A DNA stretch of 46,515 nucleotides from Lachnospiraceae bacterium (GCA_022797535.1 JAAWKU010000011.1:1-46515); one strand, 5' to 3'; counted from the stretch's first letter, positions 23,181-32,432 are shown. Notes: generated from the letters alone by a model not told the origin. Numbers and translations: made by a program.

Positions 23181-24476
23181 ATGAGTGCTATTCTGAATAC
23201 CACGCACAATCACTATATGACTGCGTATGCGCCGTCCAATGTATCCCGCTTTGACACGCACAAGCGGAGTGAACTTCGTGCTGTTTACAACTCCATTGTA
23301 AAGCTGAATAAAGACGCGCCCTGGTACCTTCCCATCAAGAGGCAGGATATACAGCAGTTTGCCGTAGGACTCAAGGAAGGCGCCCGGGATTTGCACAATA
23401 CCATCGCATCCCTGGGGGGGCTGGAGGAAGCTGATCTGCTGAGTAAAAAAACCGCTTTTTCCTCAGATCCCGATATCGCCTCCGCCACTTTTGTGGGCGA
23501 TTGCTCCCCCGGAGAAGAAAGTTCCTCCATCTCGCTGGAGATTCAGGAACTGGCTGTCCCGCAGGAAAACATGGGCAATTTTCTGCCCACGGGAAAGGTG
23601 GGCCTGTCCCCTGATACTTACTCCTTCGATGTGAGCATCAACGATATGAACTATGAGTTTCAGTTCACTCTGGGGGACGGAGAAACCAATCGAGACCTAC
23701 AGGAGCGGCTGGCACGCCTGATCAACAATTCCGATATCGGTCTCAGGGCCAGGGTACAGGATGCCACCGGACGCAGTTCCCTGGTGCTGGAGTCCGAAGT
23801 CACGGGCCTTGCCTCCGGCAGGACAGAAATTTTCCGCATCAGCGACGAACATACCAGCAAGGCCAAGGGCGCCGTAAATTACCTGGGGATTGACTATGTC
23901 AGCCGTCCGGCGTCCAATGCGCGTTTCACCATCAACGGAGAAGCCTGTTCCACGGCCTCCAATATTTTTACCTACGAGAAGAAATACGATATTGCCCTGA
24001 AAAGTGTGAGCCCTGAGGGCCGGCCCGTGACCATCGGCCTCAAGACCAATGTGGAATCCCTGACGGACAATGTGGTACAACTGACAGAGGGCTACAATCG
24101 GTTTTTGAAGGGAGCCGGCAGCCGACTGGATTTCCAGCCCCGCACCAAACATGTGGTACGGGAGATGAACAAAATCATCGCCATGTACCAGGATTCCCTC
24201 AGAGCCATGGGCGTGACCAGCCAGGAGGACGGCACGCTGGCCGTTGACCGATCCAAACTGGGCAGCACTGCGATCAGTTCAGAGGATGTGACTGATACCT
24301 TCCACACCCTGAAGGATTTCTCCAATATGTTGCTGCGCAAAAGCAGCCAGATTTCCTTAAATCCCATGCAGTATGTGGATCAGACCATAGTAGCCTACAA
24401 GAACCCGGGACATAATTACGCCAATCCCTATATGTCCAGCGCGTACAGCGGCATGATCTTCAATGGTTACTGCTGA
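23181..24476 (+). CDS. Orphan FliD-like (flagellar cap-like) protein
   Basis: This 431-residue protein has no signal peptide. The region at about 240-395 resembles the C-terminal part of FliD, the flagellar filament cap. NARFTINGEACSTASNIF matches the x-x-x-ING-x5-N-x-F beta-hairpin, DIALKSVSPEGRPVTIGL the following strand, VVQLTEGYNRFL the YN helix and MGVTSQEDGTLAVDRSKL the MGI-x6-G-x-L-x-D-x-x-K-L end. Residues 90-235 are beta-rich as in FliD D2/D3. The long N-terminal coiled coil and the final heptads of real FliD are missing. AAAGGGGGC precedes the ATG. No flagellar gene is near. The same fold in a secreted or structural role is possible; function is unknown. Confidence 0.65.
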   Translation: MSAILNTTHNHYMTAYAPSNVSRFDTHKRSELRAVYNSIVKLNKDAPWYLPIKRQDIQQFAVGLKEGARDLHNTIASLGGLEEADLLSKKTAFSSDPDIASATFVGDCSPGEESSSISLEIQELAVPQENMGNFLPTGKVGLSPDTYSFDVSINDMNYEFQFTLGDGETNRDLQERLARLINNSDIGLRARVQDATGRSSLVLESEVTGLASGRTEIFRISDEHTSKAKGAVNYLGIDYVSRPASNARFTINGEACSTASNIFTYEKKYDIALKSVSPEGRPVTIGLKTNVESLTDNVVQLTEGYNRFLKGAGSRLDFQPRTKHVVREMNKIIAMYQDSLRAMGVTSQEDGTLAVDRSKLGSTAISSEDVTDTFHTLKDFSNMLLRKSSQISLNPMQYVDQTIVAYKNPGHNYANPYMSSAYSGMIFNGYC

Positions 24477-24482
24477 AAATAA

Positions 24483-24523
24483 GGCAGGTGATTTACATTC
24501 GTAAACCGCCTGCCTGCTTTTAT
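24483..24523 (+). terminator. Terminator of the FliD-like gene
   Basis: GGCAGG pairs with CCTGCC around an inner TTTAC/GTAAA helix, followed by TGCTTTTAT. It may also serve the converging HTH gene. Confidence 0.75.
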
Positions 24524-24530
24524 CTCTTAC

Positions 24531-24881
24531 TCATGGCTTTTTCTTGCTCTTCTGTCTATACTTATCAATCTGGACAAAATCATCCATCAACTCCAGCACC
24601 TTATCCCGGCCTGTCTGATTCAGCTTTACATAGTACTGCATCACCCTGTTTTCCAGCAGCTGCGCACCCAGAGAAGCGTCCCTCTCCAGTGAAGTGAAAT
24701 CCACGGGGTTCAAACTCAGCTTGTCACACATCTTGATCACAGTTCCATAAGCCATTCCTTCAATGCCACGTTCCAATGCTGTTACAAGTGTACTATACGG
24801 GATATTCATCTCCAAGGCGAACTGACGCACACTGCGATACTGTCTCAAAATTTCCCTCTTCAAAATCTCAGCTTTTGTCAT
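24531..24881 (-). CDS. Small HTH (XRE-like) regulator
   Basis: A 116-residue protein with an N-terminal helix-turn-helix (SVRQFALEMNIPYSTLVTALERG then MAYGTVIKMCDKLSLNPVDF) of the Cro/C1 kind. A C-terminal helical tail (LNQTGRDKVLELMDDFVQ) ends in a basic stretch KYRQKSKKKP. The start at 24881 has GGGAGGAAGAATC upstream. It converges on the FliD-like gene and has its own strong promoter. Targets are unknown. The common RDKVLELMDDF tail is typical of clostridial chromosomal HTH proteins. Confidence 0.82.
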   Translation of the reverse strand: MTKAEILKREILRQYRSVRQFALEMNIPYSTLVTALERGIEGMAYGTVIKMCDKLSLNPVDFTSLERDASLGAQLLENRVMQYYVKLNQTGRDKVLELMDDFVQIDKYRQKSKKKP

Positions 24882-24925
24882 GATTCTTCCTCCCAAATCT
24901 CATGTGTTCACTACCCCCTAACTCT

Positions 24926-24954
24926 ACTATACGATAAACCCAGAAATTTGACAA
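24926..24954 (-). promoter_or_regulatory. Promoter of the small HTH gene
   Basis: TTGTCA (24954-24949), 17 bases, TATAGT (24931-24926). It lies 18 bases after the stop of the upstream U32-like gene. Confidence 0.8.
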
Positions 24955-24971
24955 GAGGTTCCTCTTGGATT

Positions 24972-25895
24972 TTACATGAATTTTTTGTGACCCACACCCT
25001 GCTGCGCCGCCATAAACTGGGCCAGCAGGCCGTCAATTTTACCACGGATAAAATCCCGCTCTTCTTCCTTAACCAGGAAATAGAGGTAGGATTCCTTCAC
25101 ATAGTCCAACGGCATGCCCCGCCCCGCAATCTTAAAGTTACAAAAGCCTCTGTTGATGTAACCGCCGATCTGCTCATTGGTGATAAAAGCCGGTCTTTCC
25201 ATACATTCCGCAAAGCTGCGCGGAGTCGACTGGTTGGGACAGGGAAAGCCGGTGTGAATGTCAAACGCAAGCTGCAACTCGGACTGCTGGCGATAATGCT
25301 CCGCCCGCATGACGCACCCGGGATAGCACACCTCGTTGACCAGGATCTCCACCCGCCCGGCCGAGGGCGCGATGGCATCCAGCACGCCCTCGGCATGGTT
25401 TAAGTCATAATCCAGCACCACCAGATAGTAGTCTCTGTCCAGTTCCGCCTGCAGACTCTCCAAGTCTGTAATCCGTTTGGTGGTGGAGGAAATCAGCGGA
25501 TACCGGGGATACTCCCTGCGAATATATTCCTCCAGCACCGGCGTGTTGACCAGCACCTGATTCAACCCGTTGTCCGCCAACTCCATGATCAGGTTACAGT
25601 AAGTATCGTATACATGCTTTTCCTCCAGCAGGGAATTGGTCCAGGTAAAACGCACAGGAATTCCCCTGCTGTTATAAAGATTCAGGATTTTCTCCATATC
25701 CCGTTTACAGGTCAAGCCAAAGGAAACCCTGCCTCCGTTCCAGATTGCGCCGGGAAAAGTCCCGTACACAGAACCGATGCGGTATCCCTCACGGAATCTG
25801 TCAGGATAGTCCTTCATCATGTTTATAATAACCTGGTTTAAAAGCCTGAAATAACAAAAACCAGGCAGATGCCAGTATACTTCTTTTGCCGCCAT
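24972..25895 (-). CDS. U32-like TIM-barrel protein, paralogue B
   Basis: A 307-residue cytoplasmic protein clearly related to the next gene upstream. Shared segments are IWNGGR / LWNGGR, RGIPVRFTWTN / QGVPVRYTYTN, VLEEYIR-x-x-YPRY, DYYLVVLDY and GFCNFKIAGRG / GFSHFKIEGRT. The last resembles the FKIEGR end of peptidase U32 proteins. EVCYPGCVMRAEHYRQ matches their cysteine-rich segment. U32 members of this size, such as UbiU, UbiV and TrhP, bind an iron-sulfur cluster and act in hydroxylation of RNA or quinones, usually as pairs. The start at 25895 has AAAGGAGACAGAAC upstream. Membership is probable; the reaction is unknown. Confidence 0.65.
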   Translation of the reverse strand: MAAKEVYWHLPGFCYFRLLNQVIINMMKDYPDRFREGYRIGSVYGTFPGAIWNGGRVSFGLTCKRDMEKILNLYNSRGIPVRFTWTNSLLEEKHVYDTYCNLIMELADNGLNQVLVNTPVLEEYIRREYPRYPLISSTTKRITDLESLQAELDRDYYLVVLDYDLNHAEGVLDAIAPSAGRVEILVNEVCYPGCVMRAEHYRQQSELQLAFDIHTGFPCPNQSTPRSFAECMERPAFITNEQIGGYINRGFCNFKIAGRGMPLDYVKESYLYFLVKEEERDFIRGKIDGLLAQFMAAQQGVGHKKFM

Positions 25896-26007
25896 GTTCT
25901 GTCTCCTTTTGAATTGCGCCCTCGATCCGCCCACCGCTTCACGCCCGGTCTGCCCGCCTTCCCCGGCGCGTCCGCAAGCCTGCCGTCCCTTCAGGGTACC
26001 GATTACA

Positions 26008-26958
26008 TCAGGGCCAACGGCCTGGCCGAGGATGGTTTACGGTAAGGACTTTGCTGCTCACCAGATTGTTCAGCAGCAGGATCCTCACCTCCCCCTGCTT
26101 TTCCGGGCGGATCAGGTAGTGGACATAGGTCTCCACAAGAGAAAACAGATTGGCAGTTCTTCCCTCAATCTTAAAATGACTGAATCCCATGGGCACATAT
26201 TTTTCCCAGATATCCTCCGGGGAAACATAGGTGCTGTAATTCTTGATCGTATGGATACAGTTATACTCTCCGTACTCACAGTACCAGTGTTCCAGAGGCT
26301 TTTGCTGCTCCCTGGGCAGTCCCCGGTTCTCCAGCAGCGTGCGCTGATTTCTGGCCACATTCCGATAATGTTCCCCTCTTCTGGGGCAGTCAGGCGTACA
26401 CACGGGATTCACCAGGATTTCACAGCGGGCCTTATCCCGGATCCCGGCCAGTTTCTCAAACTGATTATTGAAGTTATAATCCAGCACCACCAGATAATAA
26501 TCCTTTTCCAGTTCTTCATTGACCTGCGCAATATCACGGATCTCCTTGCAGGTGGAGCTGTTCAGCTTATATCGAGGATATTTCTCCCGAATATATTCCT
26601 CCAAAACAGGGGAAAAGACCATCACTTCATTCATGCCGTTGTCCGCCACCTGCATGCAGAAATTACAGTAAGGATCCGAAAGATCCTCCCGAGTAAGCAG
26701 CATATTGGTATAAGTATACCTCACCGGAACGCCCTGAGCATTGATATTTTTTACCACATTTCGAACAAAGGCAGCATCGCACTGGTCATAATTGGAGGGC
26801 CGTCCACCGTTCCACAGAGATGTGGGGAACTCCCCAAAGAAGGAAGCAATCTTAACCCCTTCCCGAAACCATTCGGGCTTTTGCTTCAGCATGCTGAGAA
26901 CCAACATATTCAAAGGATAATTCTGGCGCAGGCCAGGCAGGTGAAATTTAACTTCCAT
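26008..26958 (-). CDS. U32-like TIM-barrel protein, paralogue A
   Basis: This 316-residue protein is the first of the paralogous pair. Cysteines cluster in DPYCNFCMQ, VNPVCTPDCPRRGEHYR and YCEYGEYNCIHT, more than in paralogue B, enough to hold an iron-sulfur cluster. The end GFSHFKIEGRTANLFSLVETYVHYL is the U32-type closing helix. Two ATG codons are adjacent; the second (26958) is 6 bases from GGAGG and is preferred. The gene lies 90 bases after GH43 and 112 bases before paralogue B, probably one transcript. Length and pairing resemble UbiU/UbiV, but an anaerobe of this kind should not make ubiquinone. Confidence 0.65.
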   Translation of the reverse strand: MEVKFHLPGLRQNYPLNMLVLSMLKQKPEWFREGVKIASFFGEFPTSLWNGGRPSNYDQCDAAFVRNVVKNINAQGVPVRYTYTNMLLTREDLSDPYCNFCMQVADNGMNEVMVFSPVLEEYIREKYPRYKLNSSTCKEIRDIAQVNEELEKDYYLVVLDYNFNNQFEKLAGIRDKARCEILVNPVCTPDCPRRGEHYRNVARNQRTLLENRGLPREQQKPLEHWYCEYGEYNCIHTIKNYSTYVSPEDIWEKYVPMGFSHFKIEGRTANLFSLVETYVHYLIRPEKQGEVRILLLNNLVSSKVLTVNHPRPGRWP

Positions 26959-27048
26959 CATTTACCTCCATCCCAGGTTCGGCATAAAGCAGCCCTGCGG
27001 CGTCCGTGCAGTCGCCGCTTAATTTAATATGCCGCTCTACAGTCCGTC

Positions 27049-28659
27049 TTACAATTCCATATGCCGGTATGACAAACCGGTGAACAGCACACGGCTCTCC
27101 TTCACGCCTTCCGCGTTTACAGCGTATATTCCGACGGTGCATCCCACAAAGCCTCCCGCCACCTCCGTAGAAAGGCTTCGGATGTCCACATCCTCCGCCA
27201 CAGGGAAGTCCGCGTTGCCGCAGGTGTAACCCACCGTGGCCCTGAGCCCCACAATCTGCAGATAGAGCGTAACAGCCTCACCCTGCTGCACTGCCGACAA
27301 CGGCACGGAACCCACCACGGTATCCTCTCCCTTCTGGCACAGCACAGCCTGCAGCTTTCCCTGTTCCACTTCCAACCGCATGTGATAGGAATTGCTCTGA
27401 AGCAATACCAAGCCAGCGCTGCAGCCATCCTCTCTTTCCTGCCCTCTCTCCAGGATCAGAGAGGCTTCCACATGAAAGGCATGATGCTGCTGGCGGATTC
27501 CCACAAAGCTGGGGCTTCCCTGTTCTTTCAGTGTAACAGATGTTGATGTGAGATACAAGCCCTTTCCGGATTCCAAAACATAGCGAGACAGGTCAGGGTT
27601 ACGCAGATAGAGAAATTCGTCCCCCAACGCTTCCATCCCGGCAAAATCATAATGCCTGTCGCTGCCCGGCGCCGCGTTCCGCCCTCTGCTGCGGCTGGTA
27701 TAGCTGTGGGGATCCCGCTCCGGCCGCCATTCCGGCAGAGACACTTCCACCTGATCCGTCAGCTGTCCCTCTCCCACATTGACCACCGGCCAGTCATTTT
27801 CCCAGGTCACTTTCGCCAGAAAAGTCTCTCTGCCCATGGTGGTATAACTCTCCAGGGGCCGCACGGCCAGCATGGTCATATACCACTCCCCTGCCGGAGT
27901 CTCAAATAAATCCCCATGGCCCACATACTTTACCGGATATGCCTGCCCCAGGTGCCTGTGGGTCAGAATGGGATTGCAGAAATTATTCTCGTAAGGGCCC
28001 CAGATATCCCTGCTCCGGCATACACTCACCGCATGTTCCGGCCCGGTGCCTCCCTCTGCGTGGAGAATATAGTAGTACTCACCGATCCTGTACAAATGGG
28101 GTCCTTCCGGCCAATGCACGCCCCGCATGGCGCCATTCCACACATCTTTGGGCTCTCCCGTCAGTTTCCAGGTTTTCAGATCCAGTTCCTGGATCCAGAT
28201 ATACCAGTCCCCATCGTATCTGCAGCCCTTCGGATTGGGATGGGTGCCGATATAATAGCATTTGCCGTCTGTGTCAAAGAAGAGGCTGGGATCGATACCA
28301 CCCGCCCCCTCCAGATAATGGGGCTCAGACCAGGGACCCTCGGGATTTTCCGCTGTAACCACATAGTTGCCGCCATAAGAAACATTGGTACAGATCACAT
28401 AAAAAGTACCCGCATGATAGCGGATCGTGGGAGCAAATAATCCCTGGGAATGTCCCGCGTGGGCAAGAGGCAGCTGGGAAGCCCGGTCCATCACGTTTCC
28501 AATCTGCTCCCAATGCACCAGATCCTTGCTGTGCAGCACCGGCAGGCCGGGGAAGTAGGCAAATGTGGAATTCACCAAATAGTAGTCCTCCCCTACCGCA
28601 CAGATGGAAGGATCCGGGTAAAATCCCGGCATAATCGGATTTATTACATATTGTGTCAT
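27049..28659 (-). CDS. Glycoside hydrolase family 43 (xylosidase/arabinofuranosidase type)
   Basis: A 536-residue enzyme without a signal peptide, so it acts on imported oligosaccharides in the cytoplasm. An N-terminal five-bladed propeller carries the three GH43 acids: Asp16 in PGFYPDPS, Asp123 in GGIDPSLFFD and Glu185 in HWPEGPHLY. A C-terminal beta-sandwich (about 350-536) has HHAFHVEASLILERG and the usual AGLVLLQSNSYHMRLEV. Subfamily and linkage (beta-xylose or alpha-arabinose) cannot be fixed by eye. GAGGAGGAAAG lies before the ATG at 28659. It follows the importer operon across a terminator and precedes the U32-like pair. Confidence 0.92.
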   Translation of the reverse strand: MTQYVINPIMPGFYPDPSICAVGEDYYLVNSTFAYFPGLPVLHSKDLVHWEQIGNVMDRASQLPLAHAGHSQGLFAPTIRYHAGTFYVICTNVSYGGNYVVTAENPEGPWSEPHYLEGAGGIDPSLFFDTDGKCYYIGTHPNPKGCRYDGDWYIWIQELDLKTWKLTGEPKDVWNGAMRGVHWPEGPHLYRIGEYYYILHAEGGTGPEHAVSVCRSRDIWGPYENNFCNPILTHRHLGQAYPVKYVGHGDLFETPAGEWYMTMLAVRPLESYTTMGRETFLAKVTWENDWPVVNVGEGQLTDQVEVSLPEWRPERDPHSYTSRSRGRNAAPGSDRHYDFAGMEALGDEFLYLRNPDLSRYVLESGKGLYLTSTSVTLKEQGSPSFVGIRQQHHAFHVEASLILERGQEREDGCSAGLVLLQSNSYHMRLEVEQGKLQAVLCQKGEDTVVGSVPLSAVQQGEAVTLYLQIVGLRATVGYTCGNADFPVAEDVDIRSLSTEVAGGFVGCTVGIYAVNAEGVKESRVLFTGLSYRHMEL

Positions 28660-28837
28660 AATATCTTTCCTCCTCTTAACAATAGCATCTAAGCTCTGCT
28701 AAAATTCTATTGGTTCCTGCAAATCTCATTTCCACACAGCCAATGCACCTGTTTGCCTTCTACTGCCTGCAATTACATGATATCTCCCCGCACCATGCAG
28801 AAATCAAATTTGTTTTTCTACCGCATTTTGAAAAAAA

Positions 28838-28870
28838 AGGGCGATGCCCGGAAAAACACCACCCTTTTAT
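28838..28870 (-). terminator. Terminator between the importer operon and GH43
   Basis: AAGGGTGGTG pairs with CATCGCCCTT (two G-U pairs) and is followed by T8 on the minus strand. It lies 42 bases after the binding-protein gene. GH43 therefore needs read-through or its own promoter; I found no clear one. Confidence 0.8.
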
Positions 28871-28911
28871 CACTACTTAGTTGTTTTCAGTTGTAGACTG
28901 TCATGCCAAAA

Positions 28912-30393
28912 CTATTTGCTGTTGCTCTCAGCAATGTAAGTCTGCCAGGTATCTCTGATCTTCTCAATGTGCTCGGATACGCTGGTGCCATCCAACAGGC
29001 TCCAAAGCAGATCATTACCGATATCCAGGTTGGCGATCAGTCCATGATAGGTCAGACGGCCATTGGTCATCATGCGGGTAATAGTGTAGTCCACAGACTC
29101 AGTATCGCGGAAATTCTTGTTGTAGCCGGGTTTCCATGCCTCGTAATCTTCATAGCCAGGAACGGGATCGGTCCACAGGTTGTAAACAAACGCCAGCTTC
29201 CAGGCCTTTTCAGCGTCATAGCAGGCAGGGATAACCACCGGGTTGTTGCTGTAAACATTCATGTAATCGGAAGCCTTGGGTCCCTTGGGGAAGCATACAA
29301 AACCAAAGTCATCTTCCATGGTGGAGAAGGCACCGCCGGCCTTATAAGCATCCTCAGTACAGAATACGGCTTCACCGTTCAGGAACGCCTGCTCAAAGTA
29401 GTTCCACTCAGCCCCCTCGGGATAAGGCAGCTTATACTGGTTCAGAGTATCCACCGCCCAGGTCAGAGCCTCCACGGTCTCATCGCTCTCCAACTTATAT
29501 ACATACTCGCCATTCTCCATGCCTACGAAATCGCCATAGTTGGAATATACAGCATAGCTGAGGAATTGTCCGTCATTCTGGGTCAGGGCGTATACATCAA
29601 TCACGCCGTCATTGTCTATATCTCTCTGCACCTGAGCGCACATATCAACCAGAGCTTCCCATGTCCACTCTCCGGCCTCCTGCAGTTCATAGGGCTTGTT
29701 GGGATCAATACCGGCCTCCTCCAGCAGTCTCTTGTTGAAAAAAATACCGGATCTGGGCTCGGTGTCACCCGCATACATAGCATAAACGGAATCCCCTCTG
29801 CTCATCAGCTTGTGTACGCCGGCGTCGCCCAGCCACTTCGCCTCGGAGAAATCCAGGCAGTCCAGGGTTGACAGATCATACATCAGACCGGAATCTATAG
29901 CAGCGGTGGTGGGAGCAGCCTCACGTACAATGAAGATATAGTTCTCATCGCCGCCGGTGGAAGCATAGTCTACAAAATCCTGAGGAGCGCTGCCCCAGTC
30001 AGAGATAGCCTTCTGCGTTAAAGTAAAGTTATAGGTCTCCTGAAGCCACTCGCGGTACTCGTCGCGGGCTTCCTCATAATCGTTGGCAGGCTCTACGGGA
30101 TCACCGGACCACCAGTCACGAATGATAACCTCCATGCCACCCAGATCATATACATTGCCATTCTCATCAGTCAGAACGGTGTAAGGGCTGACCTCCTCCT
30201 CGGAAGAAGATTCCTCGGGAGCGGACTGCTCCTCGGAAGAAGACTCCTCGGGAGCGGACTGCTCCTCGGGACTGCTGCTGGGAGTGTCGCTGCCAGTTGT
30301 AGGCGCGGGCTCATTGCCACATGCTGCCAGGCCCACGGTCATTACCGTTGCCAGAGACGCAGCGATTACTTTCTTTGCGATTCTACTTTTCAT
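28912..30393 (-). CDS. Sugar ABC transporter binding lipoprotein
   Basis: This 493-residue extracellular binding protein has a signal sequence ending in the lipobox VGLAACG, so it is anchored as a lipoprotein. An acidic Ser/Glu/Pro linker (about 35-68) contains 11-residue repeats (EEQSAPEESSS). The body shows the family 1 pattern: GIFFNKRLLEEAGIDPNKPYE, TWEALVDMCAQ and AVFCTEDAYKAGG. The start at 30393 is the second ATG, 8 bases from GGAGG. It is the last gene of the locus and follows a stem-loop of the kind that raises binding-protein expression. The ligand is presumably an oligosaccharide, judged by the GH43 next door. Confidence 0.9.
   Translation of the reverse strand: MKSRIAKKVIAASLATVMTVGLAACGNEPAPTTGSDTPSSSPEEQSAPEESSSEEQSAPEESSSEEEVSPYTVLTDENGNVYDLGGMEVIIRDWWSGDPVEPANDYEEARDEYREWLQETYNFTLTQKAISDWGSAPQDFVDYASTGGDENYIFIVREAAPTTAAIDSGLMYDLSTLDCLDFSEAKWLGDAGVHKLMSRGDSVYAMYAGDTEPRSGIFFNKRLLEEAGIDPNKPYELQEAGEWTWEALVDMCAQVQRDIDNDGVIDVYALTQNDGQFLSYAVYSNYGDFVGMENGEYVYKLESDETVEALTWAVDTLNQYKLPYPEGAEWNYFEQAFLNGEAVFCTEDAYKAGGAFSTMEDDFGFVCFPKGPKASDYMNVYSNNPVVIPACYDAEKAWKLAFVYNLWTDPVPGYEDYEAWKPGYNKNFRDTESVDYTITRMMTNGRLTYHGLIANLDIGNDLLWSLLDGTSVSEHIEKIRDTWQTYIAESNSK
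30196..30270 (-). repeat. 33-base repeats in the lipoprotein linker
   Basis: Two 33-base units (30196-30228 and 30229-30261) differ at one base and are followed by the start of a third. They encode an acidic spacer between the lipid anchor and the binding domain. Confidence 0.85.
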
Positions 30394-30422
30394 TTTCATA
30401 TCCTCCTTTAATCTATATAGAA

Positions 30423-30479
30423 TTCCAGGCTGGCTCCGATGCCACAATATCTTTTCCGGGATGGCAGCGAAACCTGGAA
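30423..30479 (-). other. Intercistronic stem-loop before the binding lipoprotein gene
   Basis: TTCCAGG (30423-30429) pairs with CCTGGAA (30473-30479), with an inner TGCCA/TGGCA helix and no T-run. It sits between the permease stop and the ribosome site, where such hairpins often shield the binding-protein message from decay. Confidence 0.6.
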
Positions 30480-30497
30480 AGCTATAACAACGTAAAC

Positions 30498-31502
30498 TTA
30501 CATCTTGATACCGGAACTGCTGAGACTCTCCACAAATCCCTTCTGGGCAAACAGATACAATACCAGCACCGGCACTATAATCATCAACGTACCTGTGGAG
30601 GAAATGCAGTTGGCATATCCCACCGAAGGTACCTGAGACACACCCAGCAGCCTCTGCAGGTATGCCCCCAGGCCGTCAATAATGGTGGACAGCGAGGTGC
30701 TGACCAGTCCGATCTTCCCCAGGAATAACCGGGAGTAGAAACCATCTGTCCACTGCCATACAAAGGCAAACAGGAAACAGGATGTAAGGATGGGTTTTGC
30801 GTCCGGCAGCATGATTCGAACAAAGGTCTTTAAAGTGCCGCAGCCGTCCACATAAGCCGCTTCTTCCAATTCTTTGGGTATGTTTCGGAAGAACTGGCGT
30901 ATCATGTATATGTACAGTCCGTTTTTCAGCCCCATACAGCCTGCACTCATCAAATAATAGGGCAAAATCGATCCTCTCAGGTTAATAGTGCTGCCTGTGA
31001 CCGCCTTGAAAATACCCAGGATGTCGAAAAAGCGAAAGTGGAGATGCAGCGAAGTGGAAATAGTCTGCGGAGGCACCAGCACCACCATAAGCACACAGGC
31101 AAACCAGAACTTCTTAAGCGGGAAATCAAACCGGGCAAACCCATATCCCACCAGGGTGCAGACCGTAATCTGCAGTACGGCAATTGTCAAAGAGATCACC
31201 AGAGAGTTCACAACGCTGTGGCTGTAATCCATAATCTGCGCCGCAAGAGCATAGTTTTCAGTGGTAAAATGCTCCGGAATGGCCACCACAACAGGATTAT
31301 ACAAGTCCTGTTCTTCCATGAAGCTGACAGAGATCTTGTTAAAGATCGGCTGCAGGATCATAAAGCACATGCCAAAGAGTAAAACAAACCGGCACACTTT
31401 CCCCAGAAAACTCAGGATCACCTTTTTCAACAGATAACCGTCCGACTTCCTGTTTCTCTCCCAGAAGTTACTATTTTTACGTTTTACAGCCGTCTTAGTC
31501 AT
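30498..31502 (-). CDS. Sugar ABC transporter permease (MalG-like)
   Basis: This 334-residue inner-membrane permease has six or so membrane helices and the EAA loop EEAAYVDGCGTLKTFVRIMLP, which contacts the ATPase. Its start overlaps the end of the preceding permease by eight bases (ATGACTAA), so the pair is translationally coupled. No ATPase is encoded nearby. An N-terminal basic stretch of about 30 residues precedes the first helix. Confidence 0.93.
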   Translation of the reverse strand: MTKTAVKRKNSNFWERNRKSDGYLLKKVILSFLGKVCRFVLLFGMCFMILQPIFNKISVSFMEEQDLYNPVVVAIPEHFTTENYALAAQIMDYSHSVVNSLVISLTIAVLQITVCTLVGYGFARFDFPLKKFWFACVLMVVLVPPQTISTSLHLHFRFFDILGIFKAVTGSTINLRGSILPYYLMSAGCMGLKNGLYIYMIRQFFRNIPKELEEAAYVDGCGTLKTFVRIMLPDAKPILTSCFLFAFVWQWTDGFYSRLFLGKIGLVSTSLSTIIDGLGAYLQRLLGVSQVPSVGYANCISSTGTLMIIVPVLVLYLFAQKGFVESLSSSGIKM

Positions 31503-32403
31503 AATAGTAAACCCCCTTTGAAATAATCAGCGAACTTATACCCACACCGGCAATCACTATCAGGAAGTAGATCCATGTCATAGCCGATGAGAAGCCGTAA
31601 TCAATCTGATCCACCATGACCTTGGTGATTTTCTTAATCACCTCGTTGTCTGATCTCATGCAGAAGTCGATTACGGTGTAAATCCAGTTGACCAGGAACA
31701 TGGAACTGATCATGGGGAAAGTAATCTTCCACAGGCTCTCCCACTTGGTACAGCCCTCGATATCCGCCGCCTCATACATGCTGGCGGATATGGTCTGCAG
31801 ACCGGACAGGAAGATAATGATCTGGATACCTGACGCAATCGCGATATCATAGATCTTGTCAATGATCTCAAACACCTTTTCAAAAGCTCTCACACCTACA
31901 CCCGCGGTTCGAAGGATCTCCTCCACGGCCCCTGTGATACTGACACCGCTGGTGGTCTCTTCAATCGCCACCTGAAGCTGAGCCATCAACGCATTGTTTG
32001 TCTCCAATCCCAGTATAACACCGGAAGAGAGGATAACGGGCAGGAAAAATATGGCTCTTACCAGCGCTCTCCCCTTGAACTTCTGGTTCAGGATCAGCGC
32101 CACAAAGAAACTGAACACCATAATCGCCACAGAGTCCACGGCCATACGGGACAATTCCTCCACCAGCAGCCTGCTGAACTGAGGATCAATGGTAAAGGCC
32201 CTTGTATAGTTGTCAATCCCCTGAAAAACAGGATTAAAACTGCCTGCGCCCACTTCCACATTGCAGAAACTCATATACAGAGACTGGAAGAAAGGCTTCA
32301 CCATAAACACCAGGAATCCCAGTATGAAAGGCGCTATGAAGATGTATCCCGCTATTGCCTTGCGTCTCTGAAGACCCGCTAACTTATTCTTCTGTTTCCT
32401 CAT
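31495..32403 (-). CDS. Sugar ABC transporter permease (MalF-like)
   Basis: This 302-residue permease has GYIFIAPFILGFLVFMVKP as first helix and the EAA loop YEAADIEGCTKWESLWKITFPM. A stretch at about 135-195 (AQLQVAIEETTSGVSITGAVEEILRTAG and on) is an unusual insert between helices, not seen in typical MalF-like sugar permeases and probably outside the membrane. A weak AGGG is upstream, and a 26-base hairpin lies in the 80-base gap before it. Confidence 0.93.
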   Translation of the reverse strand: MRKQKNKLAGLQRRKAIAGYIFIAPFILGFLVFMVKPFFQSLYMSFCNVEVGAGSFNPVFQGIDNYTRAFTIDPQFSRLLVEELSRMAVDSVAIMVFSFFVALILNQKFKGRALVRAIFFLPVILSSGVILGLETNNALMAQLQVAIEETTSGVSITGAVEEILRTAGVGVRAFEKVFEIIDKIYDIAIASGIQIIIFLSGLQTISASMYEAADIEGCTKWESLWKITFPMISSMFLVNWIYTVIDFCMRSDNEVIKKITKVMVDQIDYGFSSAMTWIYFLIVIAGVGISSLIISKGVYYYD

Positions 32404-32432
32404 CTCTTACAACCCTTTCTATTTTGAATTCC

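Noticed and set aside
26948-27142. Small frame between GH43 and the U32-like gene
   Set aside because: It overlaps the end of GH43 in another frame with no ribosome site.
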